From NCBI GenBank assembly GCA_945911685.1, contig CAMEAW010000064.1, positions 1 through 14,041 on the forward strand: a stretch of DNA of 14,041 bases, written 5' to 3'. The position numbers and the translations under genes were made by a program. The stretch comes from Bordetella parapertussis. GTDB lineage: Bacteria > Pseudomonadota > Gammaproteobacteria > Burkholderiales > Burkholderiaceae_B. Shown here piece after piece: positions 7,211 through 13,122 of the stretch; positions within the stretch are counted from its first letter, which is position 1, and each line of letters begins with the position of its first letter. The notes under the pieces are model-generated. The model saw only the letters and a list, made by a program, of their open reading frames with translations. It had not been told where the DNA came from and did not search any database.

Positions 7211-7230
7211 TGCTAGCTGTATCGCTAGCA
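7211..7230. promoter_or_regulatory. Perfect 7-bp inverted repeat in the VOC gene leader
   Basis: TGCTAGC (7211-7217) and GCTAGCA (7224-7230) are perfect reverse complements around a 6-nt spacer. The repeat lies 26-45 nt upstream of the VOC start codon. It could be a dimeric repressor operator or a small hairpin in the mRNA leader; the sequence does not tell which. Confidence 0.5.
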
Positions 7231-7268
7231 TCTCTTGGTGTAAGTAATGGTGTAACACAGGTGGGCTC

Positions 7269-7291
7269 AGCATAAAAGCGGGAGGTATGCT
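7269..7291. promoter_or_regulatory. 6-bp dyad with 11-bp spacer, candidate operator
   Basis: AGCATA (7269-7274) and TATGCT (7286-7291) are perfect reverse complements 11 bp apart, so the half-site centres are 17 bp apart, a spacing that could suit a dimeric DNA-binding protein. It lies about 85-105 nt upstream of the VOC start. It does not fit the strict LysR T-N11-A pattern, and no regulator gene is nearby. Confidence 0.35.
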
Positions 7292-7393
7292 GCACTGCGT
7301 CGATTCATTCCAGACAGAAGATTCTGCCAAATGCGTTTCAAGCTTCGTTTAATATAAGTCGAGTACGAAGGGTAATTCGGGCTAAAAGAAGAG

Positions 7394-7525
7394 TGATTAG
7401 CTTTAGCTAAGTTGATCTGTTCTAGCTAAGAAAATAGTGATCGGTTTTAGTAAAGGTGATCTGTTCTAGCTAAGAAAATAGTGATCGAATTTAGTAAAGG
7501 TGACCTGTTTTAGCTAAGAAAATAG
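7394..7525. repeat. 44-bp tandem repeat array of alternating 19/25-bp half-units
   Basis: Units start at 7414, 7458 and 7502 (period 44), with a degenerate copy before the first. Units 1 and 2 differ at only two positions. Each unit contains two related half-units beginning TGATC: starts at 7394, 7413, 7438, 7457, 7482 and 7501, spaced 19, 25, 19, 25 and 19 bp. The longer half-unit carries TAGCTAAGAAAATAG; the shorter carries TTTAGTAAAGG. Each half-unit holds a quasi-palindrome TTTAG(C)TAA, giving six sites, four of them with a TAGCTA core (7404, 7423, 7467, 7511). The array ends about 25 nt before the likely start of the downstream TTT receptor gene, so it covers the expected promoter/leader. 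There are no spacers, so it is not a CRISPR. A multi-site operator is the favoured reading (inference). Confidence 0.9.
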
Positions 7526-7549
7526 AGATTGGCACTTGGGGATAACATC

Positions 7550-8524
7550 TTGGATATTCGACAAAGAAGGCTATTTTTTGGTTTTTACCTTTGGCTAGCA
7601 AACGCAGGCTTCGTGTGCGCGCAGGTGCTTGAGTTTCCGACCGCGCCGATTACCATTGTCGTGCCGTTTGCCGCGGGTAGTGGAACCGACCAAACAGCTC
7701 GGGCGATGGGACAGTCGATGGCCGAAGAGTTTGGTACGACCGTTGTAATTGAAAATCGTGGCGGTGCAAATGGTATGTTGGCCGCCCAGTTTGTTGCACA
7801 GGCTAAACCGAACGGTTACACGCTATTACTAACGACCAATACTACCCAGGTCGCGAATCAACATCTTTACAAAAAGCTGCCCTATGATCCGGTAAAAGAT
7901 TTTCAACCGATCGGGCTGATTGGTCGAGGCAGTATGTTTTTAGTGGTCAACGCTTCGTCAAAGATTAAAGCTGTTGAAGATTTGCTACAAGCTGCTCGCG
8001 CGACTCCCGGTAAATTGAATTTTGGTAGTGGGAGTTCGTCGAGTCTGGTGGGCTCAGAGTTGCTGAAACAGATGGCAAAAATTGACGTGACCTCAGTGCC
8101 CTATAAAAGTAATCCGCAGGCAGTTAATGATTTGATGGGCGGCCAAATTGATTACATGTTTTTAGATAGTTCGACTGCTTTGCCGCTTATTCGCGCAGGG
8201 CGCTTGCACCCTTTGGCAGTTAGTGCTGCGACGCGCTCTAATGCGGCGCCGGCGGTTGCGACCGTTGCTGAATCGGGTCTGTCAGGATTCGAGGTGACTT
8301 ACTGGAATGCCGTTTACGCACCCGCTGGAGTCGCGCCAGACATTGTTGAGAAGTTAGCAAAGCTGATCGCGGGTGCTGCTTTGTCAAAGCGCATGGTGTT
8401 ACGCCAAGAGTCTTTAGGAAGCGAGGCGATCACGAGTACGCCGGGCGAACTCGCTGAATATCAAGCCAGCGAGGTACGCACCTGGGGTCGCATTATTCGG
8501 GCTGCCGGTATCGAGCCCGAGTAG
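7550..8524 (+). CDS. TTT (Bug family) periplasmic solute-binding protein
   Basis: A complete Bug/TctC-type receptor, 324 aa from TTG 7550 (331 aa if TTG 7529 is used). I prefer 7550 because GGGGA at 7538-7542 lies 7 nt upstream and the resulting N-terminus (MDIRQRR, then a hydrophobic stretch ending near VCAQ) is a normal signal peptide; 7529 lies at the edge of the repeat array with no good SD. No in-frame ATG is available. Family blocks: 'PITIVVPFAAGSGTD', VIENRGGANG, LPYDPVKDFQPIG, and a C-terminal 'YAPAGVAPDIVEKLAKL'. The usual AGG of the ligand loop is AGS. It is the first gene of a pair with the CoA-transferase 39 nt downstream, suggesting that it captures an acid that the CoA-transferase then activates (inference). 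Confidence 0.9.
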   Translation: MDIRQRRLFFGFYLWLANAGFVCAQVLEFPTAPITIVVPFAAGSGTDQTARAMGQSMAEEFGTTVVIENRGGANGMLAAQFVAQAKPNGYTLLLTTNTTQVANQHLYKKLPYDPVKDFQPIGLIGRGSMFLVVNASSKIKAVEDLLQAARATPGKLNFGSGSSSSLVGSELLKQMAKIDVTSVPYKSNPQAVNDLMGGQIDYMFLDSSTALPLIRAGRLHPLAVSAATRSNAAPAVATVAESGLSGFEVTYWNAVYAPAGVAPDIVEKLAKLIAGAALSKRMVLRQESLGSEAITSTPGELAEYQASEVRTWGRIIRAAGIEPE

Positions 8525-8563
8525 GTCGAGTCGACTTCATCAATTTTTCAGCAACTGTTGAAC

Positions 8564-9703
8564 ATGCAAAATATTCTGAAAGGCGTTACGGTCTTAGAAC
8601 TTGGCCAAGTACTTGCTGGACCCTTTGCCGGCGCTATTTTTGCCGATCTGGGCGCCGAGGTGATTAAGCTCGAACGGGTTGAGGGCGGAGATGATGCGCG
8701 CAACATGGGTGCTGCCTTTCGCTATGGCGATGCGCTGAATTTTCATGTATTCAATCGTGGCAAAAAATCAGTAGCGATCGATTTGAAACAGGCTGAGGGG
8801 TTGACTGCCTTTGAGCGTTTAGCCGCCACGGCTGATATTTTTATTCACAATATGCGCCCCGGTGTGACAAAGTCTTTGGGCATAGATGGCGAGGCACTCT
8901 GCGCGCGTCACCCGCAATTGATTTATTGCGAAATCTCGGCGTTTGGGCACACCGGTCCAATGCACTTGCAACCCGGGTACGAGCCGCTTATTCAGGCGTT
9001 TAGTGGCTTGTCTAGCATCAATGGCGGCCCAGACGACCCGCCGATGAGGTCGGGTGCATCTGTGTGTGATCAGGGTACGGGCATGTGGGCGGTGATCGGC
9101 GCCTTAGCCATGTTGCAACGACGTGGGCATACCGGTGGTGGTGGGGTGGTGAGTACTTCATTGCTTGAGACCGCGCTTGGCTGGGTCGGGCAGAAGGCTG
9201 ATGCCTATGTCAATCTTGGGCGTTTGCCAGATCGGCACCGCTCTGGGCATCCAGGGTTTGTGCCCTATGAGTCGTTTGAAACTAAAGACGCACCGATTTT
9301 GATTTGTTGTGGTAACGATCGCTTGTTTGCAAAGTTTGCTCAAGAGTTGGGGCACCCCGAGTGGTTATGTGATGAACGATTTTCTAGCAATCGAAATCGT
9401 CTGGCTAATAAAATAGCCTTGTTAGAATGTTTGATTCCTTTACTGCGCGCACACACTCGCGCAGAATGGGTTGCTCGTTTCAATGCCGCAGGCGTGCCTT
9501 GCGCGCCAGTTAACACAGTACCCGAGGCACTCGAAGACGCACAGGTGCAGGCCCTGCAGATGCAGAGTTTGGTGCCAGAAGAGGATTTTGTGTTGACAGC
9601 GCTACCGATTTCTTTTGATGGGCAGCGCCCTGCGCATCGCTCGGTCGCCCCTAGGCTTGGGCAGCATAATAAAGAATTCAATGTGCCAAGAAAAAGCCTC
9701 TAG
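8564..9703 (+). CDS. Class III CoA-transferase, CaiB/BaiF family
   Basis: A 379-aa family III CoA-transferase. The N-terminus reads ILKGVTVLELGQVLAGPFAG, followed by LGAEVIKLER, the signature block FNRGKKSVAIDLK, and D169 in 'VCDQGTGMWA', which aligns with the catalytic Asp169 of formyl-CoA transferase that forms an aspartyl-CoA anhydride. 'VSTSLLETALGWVG' is the typical following helix. Family reaction: CoA transfer between an acyl-CoA and a free carboxylate; some members act as racemases or isomerases. I start at ATG 8564; a TTG at 8558 would add two residues. No clear SD is seen. It shares its TAG stop region with the convergent queD gene. The acid substrate is unknown. Confidence 0.93.
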   Translation: MQNILKGVTVLELGQVLAGPFAGAIFADLGAEVIKLERVEGGDDARNMGAAFRYGDALNFHVFNRGKKSVAIDLKQAEGLTAFERLAATADIFIHNMRPGVTKSLGIDGEALCARHPQLIYCEISAFGHTGPMHLQPGYEPLIQAFSGLSSINGGPDDPPMRSGASVCDQGTGMWAVIGALAMLQRRGHTGGGGVVSTSLLETALGWVGQKADAYVNLGRLPDRHRSGHPGFVPYESFETKDAPILICCGNDRLFAKFAQELGHPEWLCDERFSSNRNRLANKIALLECLIPLLRAHTRAEWVARFNAAGVPCAPVNTVPEALEDAQVQALQMQSLVPEEDFVLTALPISFDGQRPAHRSVAPRLGQHNKEFNVPRKSL

Positions 9704-10089
9704 GCGTTGATGCGCAGCGTGCACTTGTCGCCGCTTGCACGCCGTTCGATCGTGACGCAACTCAGGTGTGGCACCGCAGCGATCAGTTGCTGTTTGATGA
9801 ACAGGCACAGGTTTTCAAGCGTGGCCGGTCCGAGCTCAGCGATATCGTCTAAAAACTGATGGTCTAGTAGCGCGCGAACGCGTTCAATTTCGAGACGAAG
9901 ATAGGCCAAGTCGAGCACCATGCCCGACGTTGGGTCAGGCTGCCCCGTCAAGGTGATTTCGGCCTCATAGGTATGGCCGTGGATTTGACGGCTACCGTAA
10001 GCGTCGATCGTACGATTTAACGTATGCGCAGCCTCAAAATAGAATCTTTGTGAAAGCTCGAAGTGATCGGCGGAGTTGTGTTGCTTCAA
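9700..10089 (-). CDS. queD: 6-carboxytetrahydropterin synthase family protein (QueD-like)
   Basis: A 129-aa PTPS/QueD protein. Zinc ligands are H22 (FEAAH) and H37 and H39 (IHGHTY). The catalytic D76-H77 pair (LLDHQFLDD) and E115 (TIERRASG) are visible. The position of E. coli QueD Cys27, four residues before the HGH, is Ser33 here. Family role: converts dihydroneopterin triphosphate to 6-carboxy-tetrahydropterin, the first step specific to the 7-deazaguanine route after FolE. The longer frame back to ATG 10149 would overlap queE by 64 bp; I prefer TTG at 10089, which overlaps the queE stop as TTGA, has a GGA 6 nt upstream and gives the usual family length. Its stop shares CTAG with the convergent CoA-transferase gene. 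Whether the Ser form has full QueD activity is open. Confidence 0.88.
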   Translation of the reverse strand: MKQHNSADHFELSQRFYFEAAHTLNRTIDAYGSRQIHGHTYEAEITLTGQPDPTSGMVLDLAYLRLEIERVRALLDHQFLDDIAELGPATLENLCLFIKQQLIAAVPHLSCVTIERRASGDKCTLRINA

Positions 10090-10718
10090 CGGATTTCCAG
10101 AAATTTGTGGGTTTGGACTGAAAGCCGCCACTCTGGGTGGTGTTGGCAATACTCAATCGCTTTGAGAGTATTTTTCTTTTGAAATAAACCATCCATCGGC
10201 TGAAGCAAATAGTGTTCAAAGCCTGTGGTATCCAGCATGTCTGGCATCAAGCGTGGCTGCGGATACACCAACTTGAGTTCATGCCCCGTTTTTTGTACCC
10301 AGTCTGCGCCGGCTTTGGGGCTCACGCAGATCCAGTCAATTCCTTCAGGCACGGCAAGTGTGCCATTGGTTTCAATTGCGATTTCAAAATCTTGTTGATG
10401 CAGCGCCTGCACCAGTAAGAAATCGACTTGCAAGAGCGGCTCGCCACCCGTCAACACCACATAGCGATTTTTTTTGTGGGCAGGCCACAGCTCCGCAATC
10501 GTTTCTGCGAGTGTGGTGGCCGTATTAAACTTGCCGCCGAGTGTTCCGTCGGTGCCAACGAAATCGGTATCGCAAAACTGACAGACGGCATCGTTGCGAT
10601 CGATCTCTCGGCCTGACCAGAGATTGCAGCCAGAAAATCGGCAAAATACCGCAGGCCGACCGGCTCTGAGGCCTTCGCCTTGCAGGGTATAAAAAATTTC
10701 TTTAACGCTATAGGTCAT
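10086..10718 (-). CDS. queE: 7-carboxy-7-deazaguanine synthase QueE, radical SAM
   Basis: A 210-aa radical SAM enzyme that ring-contracts 6-carboxytetrahydropterin to 7-carboxy-7-deazaguanine in queuosine/preQ1 synthesis. The [4Fe-4S] motif is C31-x14-C46-x2-C49, the long form known from Burkholderia multivorans QueE instead of Cx3Cx2C. The N-terminus has the 'KEIFYTLQGEG' substrate/SAM region with R27 and G30 before the cluster, GGEP of the SAM site lies near residues 90-93, and 'SPKAG' and 'LQPMDG' are the C-terminal family blocks. The ATG at 10718 matches the usual N-terminus. It is followed immediately by queD through a TTGA overlap. A candidate promoter lies at 10787-10815. No queC or queF is in the window. 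Confidence 0.96.
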   Translation of the reverse strand: MTYSVKEIFYTLQGEGLRAGRPAVFCRFSGCNLWSGREIDRNDAVCQFCDTDFVGTDGTLGGKFNTATTLAETIAELWPAHKKNRYVVLTGGEPLLQVDFLLVQALHQQDFEIAIETNGTLAVPEGIDWICVSPKAGADWVQKTGHELKLVYPQPRLMPDMLDTTGFEHYLLQPMDGLFQKKNTLKAIEYCQHHPEWRLSVQTHKFLEIR

Positions 10719-10786
10719 GATTGGTATTTGTCAAAAGACTCATGACGGATTCGAACAGAGTCACAAAGTAGGTAATGATGGGTGTC

Positions 10787-10815
10787 ATTTTAGTGTGATC
10801 GATCAATAAGGGCAA
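10787..10815 (-). promoter_or_regulatory. Candidate sigma70 promoter for queE-queD with palindrome in the spacer
   Basis: On the - strand, TTGCCC (10815-10810, 4/6 to TTGACA) is followed after exactly 17 bp by TAAAAT (10792-10787, 5/6 to TATAAT). The spacer contains the perfect 10-bp palindrome TGATCGATCA (10796-10805), a possible operator. The implied transcript start is about 60 nt before the queE ATG. No preQ1 riboswitch motif is visible in the leader. Confidence 0.5.
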
Positions 10816-10967
10816 TTTAGGCTTAAGCGACAGCCTCGTACAGTAAGATTGGTGCTGCTACTGCCGCGGCGGCTGCCGCTTGGCGCACCTTGCAGGTCGT
10901 TTGGAGCACGTCGCACATAAATGGCGACTGAGTCATTGATTGATCATTCACAGAATTGGAGTTTTAG

Positions 10968-11507
10968 ATGAAAGCTACGAATAAGTCCGAGCAACAGCGT
11001 TATGCCGCGGGGATGAAGGTTAGACGTCGGGTCTTAGGTGAAGCCTGGGTCAAAAAAGCGACTGATTCAAGTACAAACTTTACGCAAGAATGGCAGGCGC
11101 AAATTACCCGCTCAGTGTGGTGTGATGTCTGGACACGGCCCGGAATTGATCCTCGCACGCGGTCATTTATGACCCTTGTACTGATGATATCGCTCGGGCA
11201 ATGGGATGAGTTCAATCTGCACGTAGAGGCCGCGTTTAATAACGGCTTGACGCAAGATGACATCAAAGAGGCGATTTTGCACGCCTCTGCTTATTGTGGC
11301 GTGCCCGCTGGGAATCATGCCTTCAAAGAGGCGACTGCCACCTTAGTCAAAATTGGCCGCGCTCCGAAAGCGTTGGCTCAAACAGCGCGTAAAAAAGTAA
11401 ATGTGGCTCAAACAATCAAAACTGCTCAGGTGGCCAAGGCGGGTAAGACGGCTCAAACAGCAAAAGTCACTAAACCAGCTAAACCAGCTAAACCAGCTAA
11501 AACATAA
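10968..11507 (+). CDS. Carboxymuconolactone decarboxylase family protein (PcaC-like) with basic repeat tail
   Basis: A 179-aa protein. Residues ~7-130 match the PcaC type of the CMD/AhpD superfamily: RRRVLGEAWV (19-28), 'FTQEWQAQITRSVWCDVWTRPGID' around 38-61, 'RTRSFMTL' (63-70), H85 in NLHVEAAFNNG, and 'AYCGVPAGNHAFKEA' (108-122). PcaC converts 4-carboxymuconolactone to oxoadipate enol-lactone in the protocatechuate branch; the AhpD CxxC is absent, so a peroxidase-like role is unlikely. Residues ~132-179 are an added low-complexity Lys/Ala/Thr/Gln/Pro tail with AQT and KPA repeats, which the family does not need. GGAG at 10958-10961 lies 6 nt before the ATG. No pca partners are nearby, so the exact substrate is uncertain. 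Confidence 0.88.
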   Translation: MKATNKSEQQRYAAGMKVRRRVLGEAWVKKATDSSTNFTQEWQAQITRSVWCDVWTRPGIDPRTRSFMTLVLMISLGQWDEFNLHVEAAFNNGLTQDDIKEAILHASAYCGVPAGNHAFKEATATLVKIGRAPKALAQTARKKVNVAQTIKTAQVAKAGKTAQTAKVTKPAKPAKPAKT

Positions 11508-11545
11508 ACCAGCTACAACACAAACCGGCTAAAACATAAACCAAC
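11471..11545 (+). repeat. Compound tandem repeat: three 9-bp then three 16-bp units
   Basis: TAAACCAGC occurs perfectly at 11471-11479, 11480-11488 and 11489-11497, encoding the KPA repeats at the end of the CMD-family protein. It then passes into three 16-bp units at 11498-11513, 11514-11529 and 11530-11545. The 16-bp unit is the 9-mer preceded by TAAAACA. The stop codon TAA (11505-11507) lies inside the first 16-bp unit, so the repeat both builds the tail and ends the gene. Such arrays can change length by slippage. Confidence 0.9.
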
Positions 11546-11574
11546 CACATTAACGCTCAGCGGCGCTGCTGTTG

Positions 11575-13122
11575 TTACTCGACAGGCTTGTTCCACCACC
11601 CGCCGCCCAACGCCTGAAATAGTGCAGCCGTATTACCTAGGCGGCTCGCCCGTGTTTGAGCGGTGTTCAACAAAGCTTGTCGATAAGTTTGTTGAGCGTT
11701 GATCAGTGCGAGTCGATCCAGATAGCCACTAGCGTGCTGTCTGCCACTCAGCTCATACGTTTTTTTAGCGGCCGCAGTTAAGTCATTGACGATTGTCATG
11801 GCCTGGGCATCGGCTTTGATGGCGTGCAAGGTATCGGCTACGTTTTGAAAGGCTGTGATAACGGTCAGACGGTACTGCGCAGCCGCTTGCTTTTGTGCCT
11901 CGGTGGCGGCGTATTCGCGGTGCATCAACGTGCCACCCGCAAAGATTGGCTGCGCCAAGTTCAGTGCTAGCTCAAAAAATCCGCCGCTTCCTGCCCAAAA
12001 CATTTGGTTGAAGTTACTTGCCGTGCCGCCCAACGTACCGCTTAGAGACAGCTGTGGAAATCTGGTCGCACGCGCTACGCCGATTTGTGCGTTGGCAGCG
12101 CGAAGGAGTTGTTCGGCAGCTTGAATATCGGGCCTTTGCTCGACCAGTTGCGAGGGTAGTGTAAGTGGTAGCTCATCGGGTAGCTTAAAAGACGCAAGGT
12201 CAAACGCAGGCACGTCTTGATCCTGAGTACGACCAGCTAAGACTTTTAATAAATCACGATTTTGCTCAAATTGTTTTTGTAAGTGCGGTAGTAACTGTTT
12301 GACTTGCCCCAAGGCGCTCTCTTGTATTGAAAAATCGAGCTGTGAGGCATAGCCTGATTTTTGTTGCCGCTTGACCAGAGCAACAGCCGTCTCGTTTGCC
12401 TCGATCATTTCTTTTGTAATGTCAATTTGCTTGCGTAACATTCCGTCTTGAACGGCCGCGGCCACCAAGTTTGACGCTAACGTAATGTAGGCGGCTTGCA
12501 ATTGAAACTTTTGCGCGTCAGTTTGGGCTTGCAATGACTCAACCGCACGACGATTTAAGCCAAAAATGTCAGGCGTAAAGCCCACTGTCAATTGCGCGGT
12601 ATGAAAATTAAATACCGTCGAGCCGTTGTAGGGTGCTGTGCCGCCTTGGTTCGCGGGCGTACCTTGGTAGGCACCGATGTAGTTTCCGTCGCCCTGAACG
12701 CCCGGTGAATTACCACCTAAATTTCCAGGCAATTTAGTCCGCGTCGGCATGTAGCTCGCTTGCACGGTCGAAAAAAAATACCCTTGCTGCGCGTAAACAT
12801 TTTGTTGGGCAACGTTCAGAGCTCTCTGCGCGATTTCGATGGTCGGGCTGGCTGCAAAAGCCTGTTTGATTAGCGTGTTCAGGGCGGGCGAGCGAAAGAG
12901 CGTCCACCAGTCGTTACGGATCTTTGCGCCTACTGCCATGCGTTGATCCTCACCTGGTTGGCTGGTCGTAGGAGTGCTGGTGATCGATACTTCAGTTGAG
13001 GACCCGTAGCCTTTAGATGTAGGAAGGTCGGGACGTTGATAGTCGGGGCCCAACACGCAGCCTGCCATCGTCGTGCAGACAAAAGCGGCGACTATGCACT
13101 GAGTGAGTCTGAGCTTAACCAT
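11575..13122 (-). CDS. Outer-membrane efflux lipoprotein, OprM/NodT (TolC-like) family
   Basis: A 515-aa outer-membrane channel component. The signal peptide has a lipobox ending M-A-G-C22, predicting a lipidated Cys, followed by the family opening 'VLGPDYQRPDLP'. Two OEP repeats follow, with typical blocks 'WWTLFRSPALNTLIKQAFAASPTIEIAQ', 'QLVEQRPDIQAAEQLLRAANAQIGVARATRFPQLSLSG', 'ALNLAQPIFAGG' and 'SGYLDRLALINAQQTYRQALL' seen in pieces along the protein. It forms the trimeric exit duct of a tripartite pump. I choose ATG 13122, which overlaps the end of the RND gene by 8 nt; ATG 13146 would add eight residues and a 32-nt overlap. It is clearly cotranscribed with the RND gene. Substrate is unknown. 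Confidence 0.93.
   Translation of the reverse strand: MVKLRLTQCIVAAFVCTTMAGCVLGPDYQRPDLPTSKGYGSSTEVSITSTPTTSQPGEDQRMAVGAKIRNDWWTLFRSPALNTLIKQAFAASPTIEIAQRALNVAQQNVYAQQGYFFSTVQASYMPTRTKLPGNLGGNSPGVQGDGNYIGAYQGTPANQGGTAPYNGSTVFNFHTAQLTVGFTPDIFGLNRRAVESLQAQTDAQKFQLQAAYITLASNLVAAAVQDGMLRKQIDITKEMIEANETAVALVKRQQKSGYASQLDFSIQESALGQVKQLLPHLQKQFEQNRDLLKVLAGRTQDQDVPAFDLASFKLPDELPLTLPSQLVEQRPDIQAAEQLLRAANAQIGVARATRFPQLSLSGTLGGTASNFNQMFWAGSGGFFELALNLAQPIFAGGTLMHREYAATEAQKQAAAQYRLTVITAFQNVADTLHAIKADAQAMTIVNDLTAAAKKTYELSGRQHASGYLDRLALINAQQTYRQALLNTAQTRASRLGNTAALFQALGGGWWNKPVE

Larger units (their letters stand above)
7186..7549. other. Divergent intergenic region with repeats
   Basis: This 364-nt non-coding stretch separates the - strand VOC gene from the + strand TTT binding protein. 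It holds a 7-bp inverted repeat (7211-7230), two GGTGTAA direct repeats 12 bp apart (7237-7243, 7249-7255), a 6-bp dyad with an 11-bp spacer (7269-7291), an AT-rich stretch around 7349-7360 that could contain a - strand -10 element, and the 44-bp tandem repeat array (7394-7525). Both flanking promoters should lie here, but I cannot fix them confidently. No regulator gene is adjacent. Confidence 0.7.

Noticed and set aside
7269..7291. LysR-type T-N11-A box
   Set aside because: The dyad has an 11-bp spacer between half-sites, but the required T and A positions do not line up, and no LysR gene is adjacent. Kept only as a generic dyad.
7394..7525. CRISPR array
   Set aside because: The units are contiguous with no unique spacers, and no cas genes are present.
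9340..9681. 113-aa open frame on the - strand inside the CoA-transferase gene
   Set aside because: Antisense shadow; the + strand frame has the conserved CaiB/BaiF blocks throughout.
9090..10149. queD starting at ATG 10149
   Set aside because: It would add 20 unconserved residues and overlap queE by 64 bp; the TTGA overlap at 10089 gives the normal family length.
10719..10790. preQ1 riboswitch before queE
   Set aside because: The leader lacks the short conserved stem-loop and the A-rich tail with pseudoknot partner.
11558..11568. CAGCGGCGCTG hairpin as terminator between the CMD gene and the efflux lipoprotein gene
   Set aside because: The stem is only 4 bp with a 3-nt loop and no T run follows on either strand.
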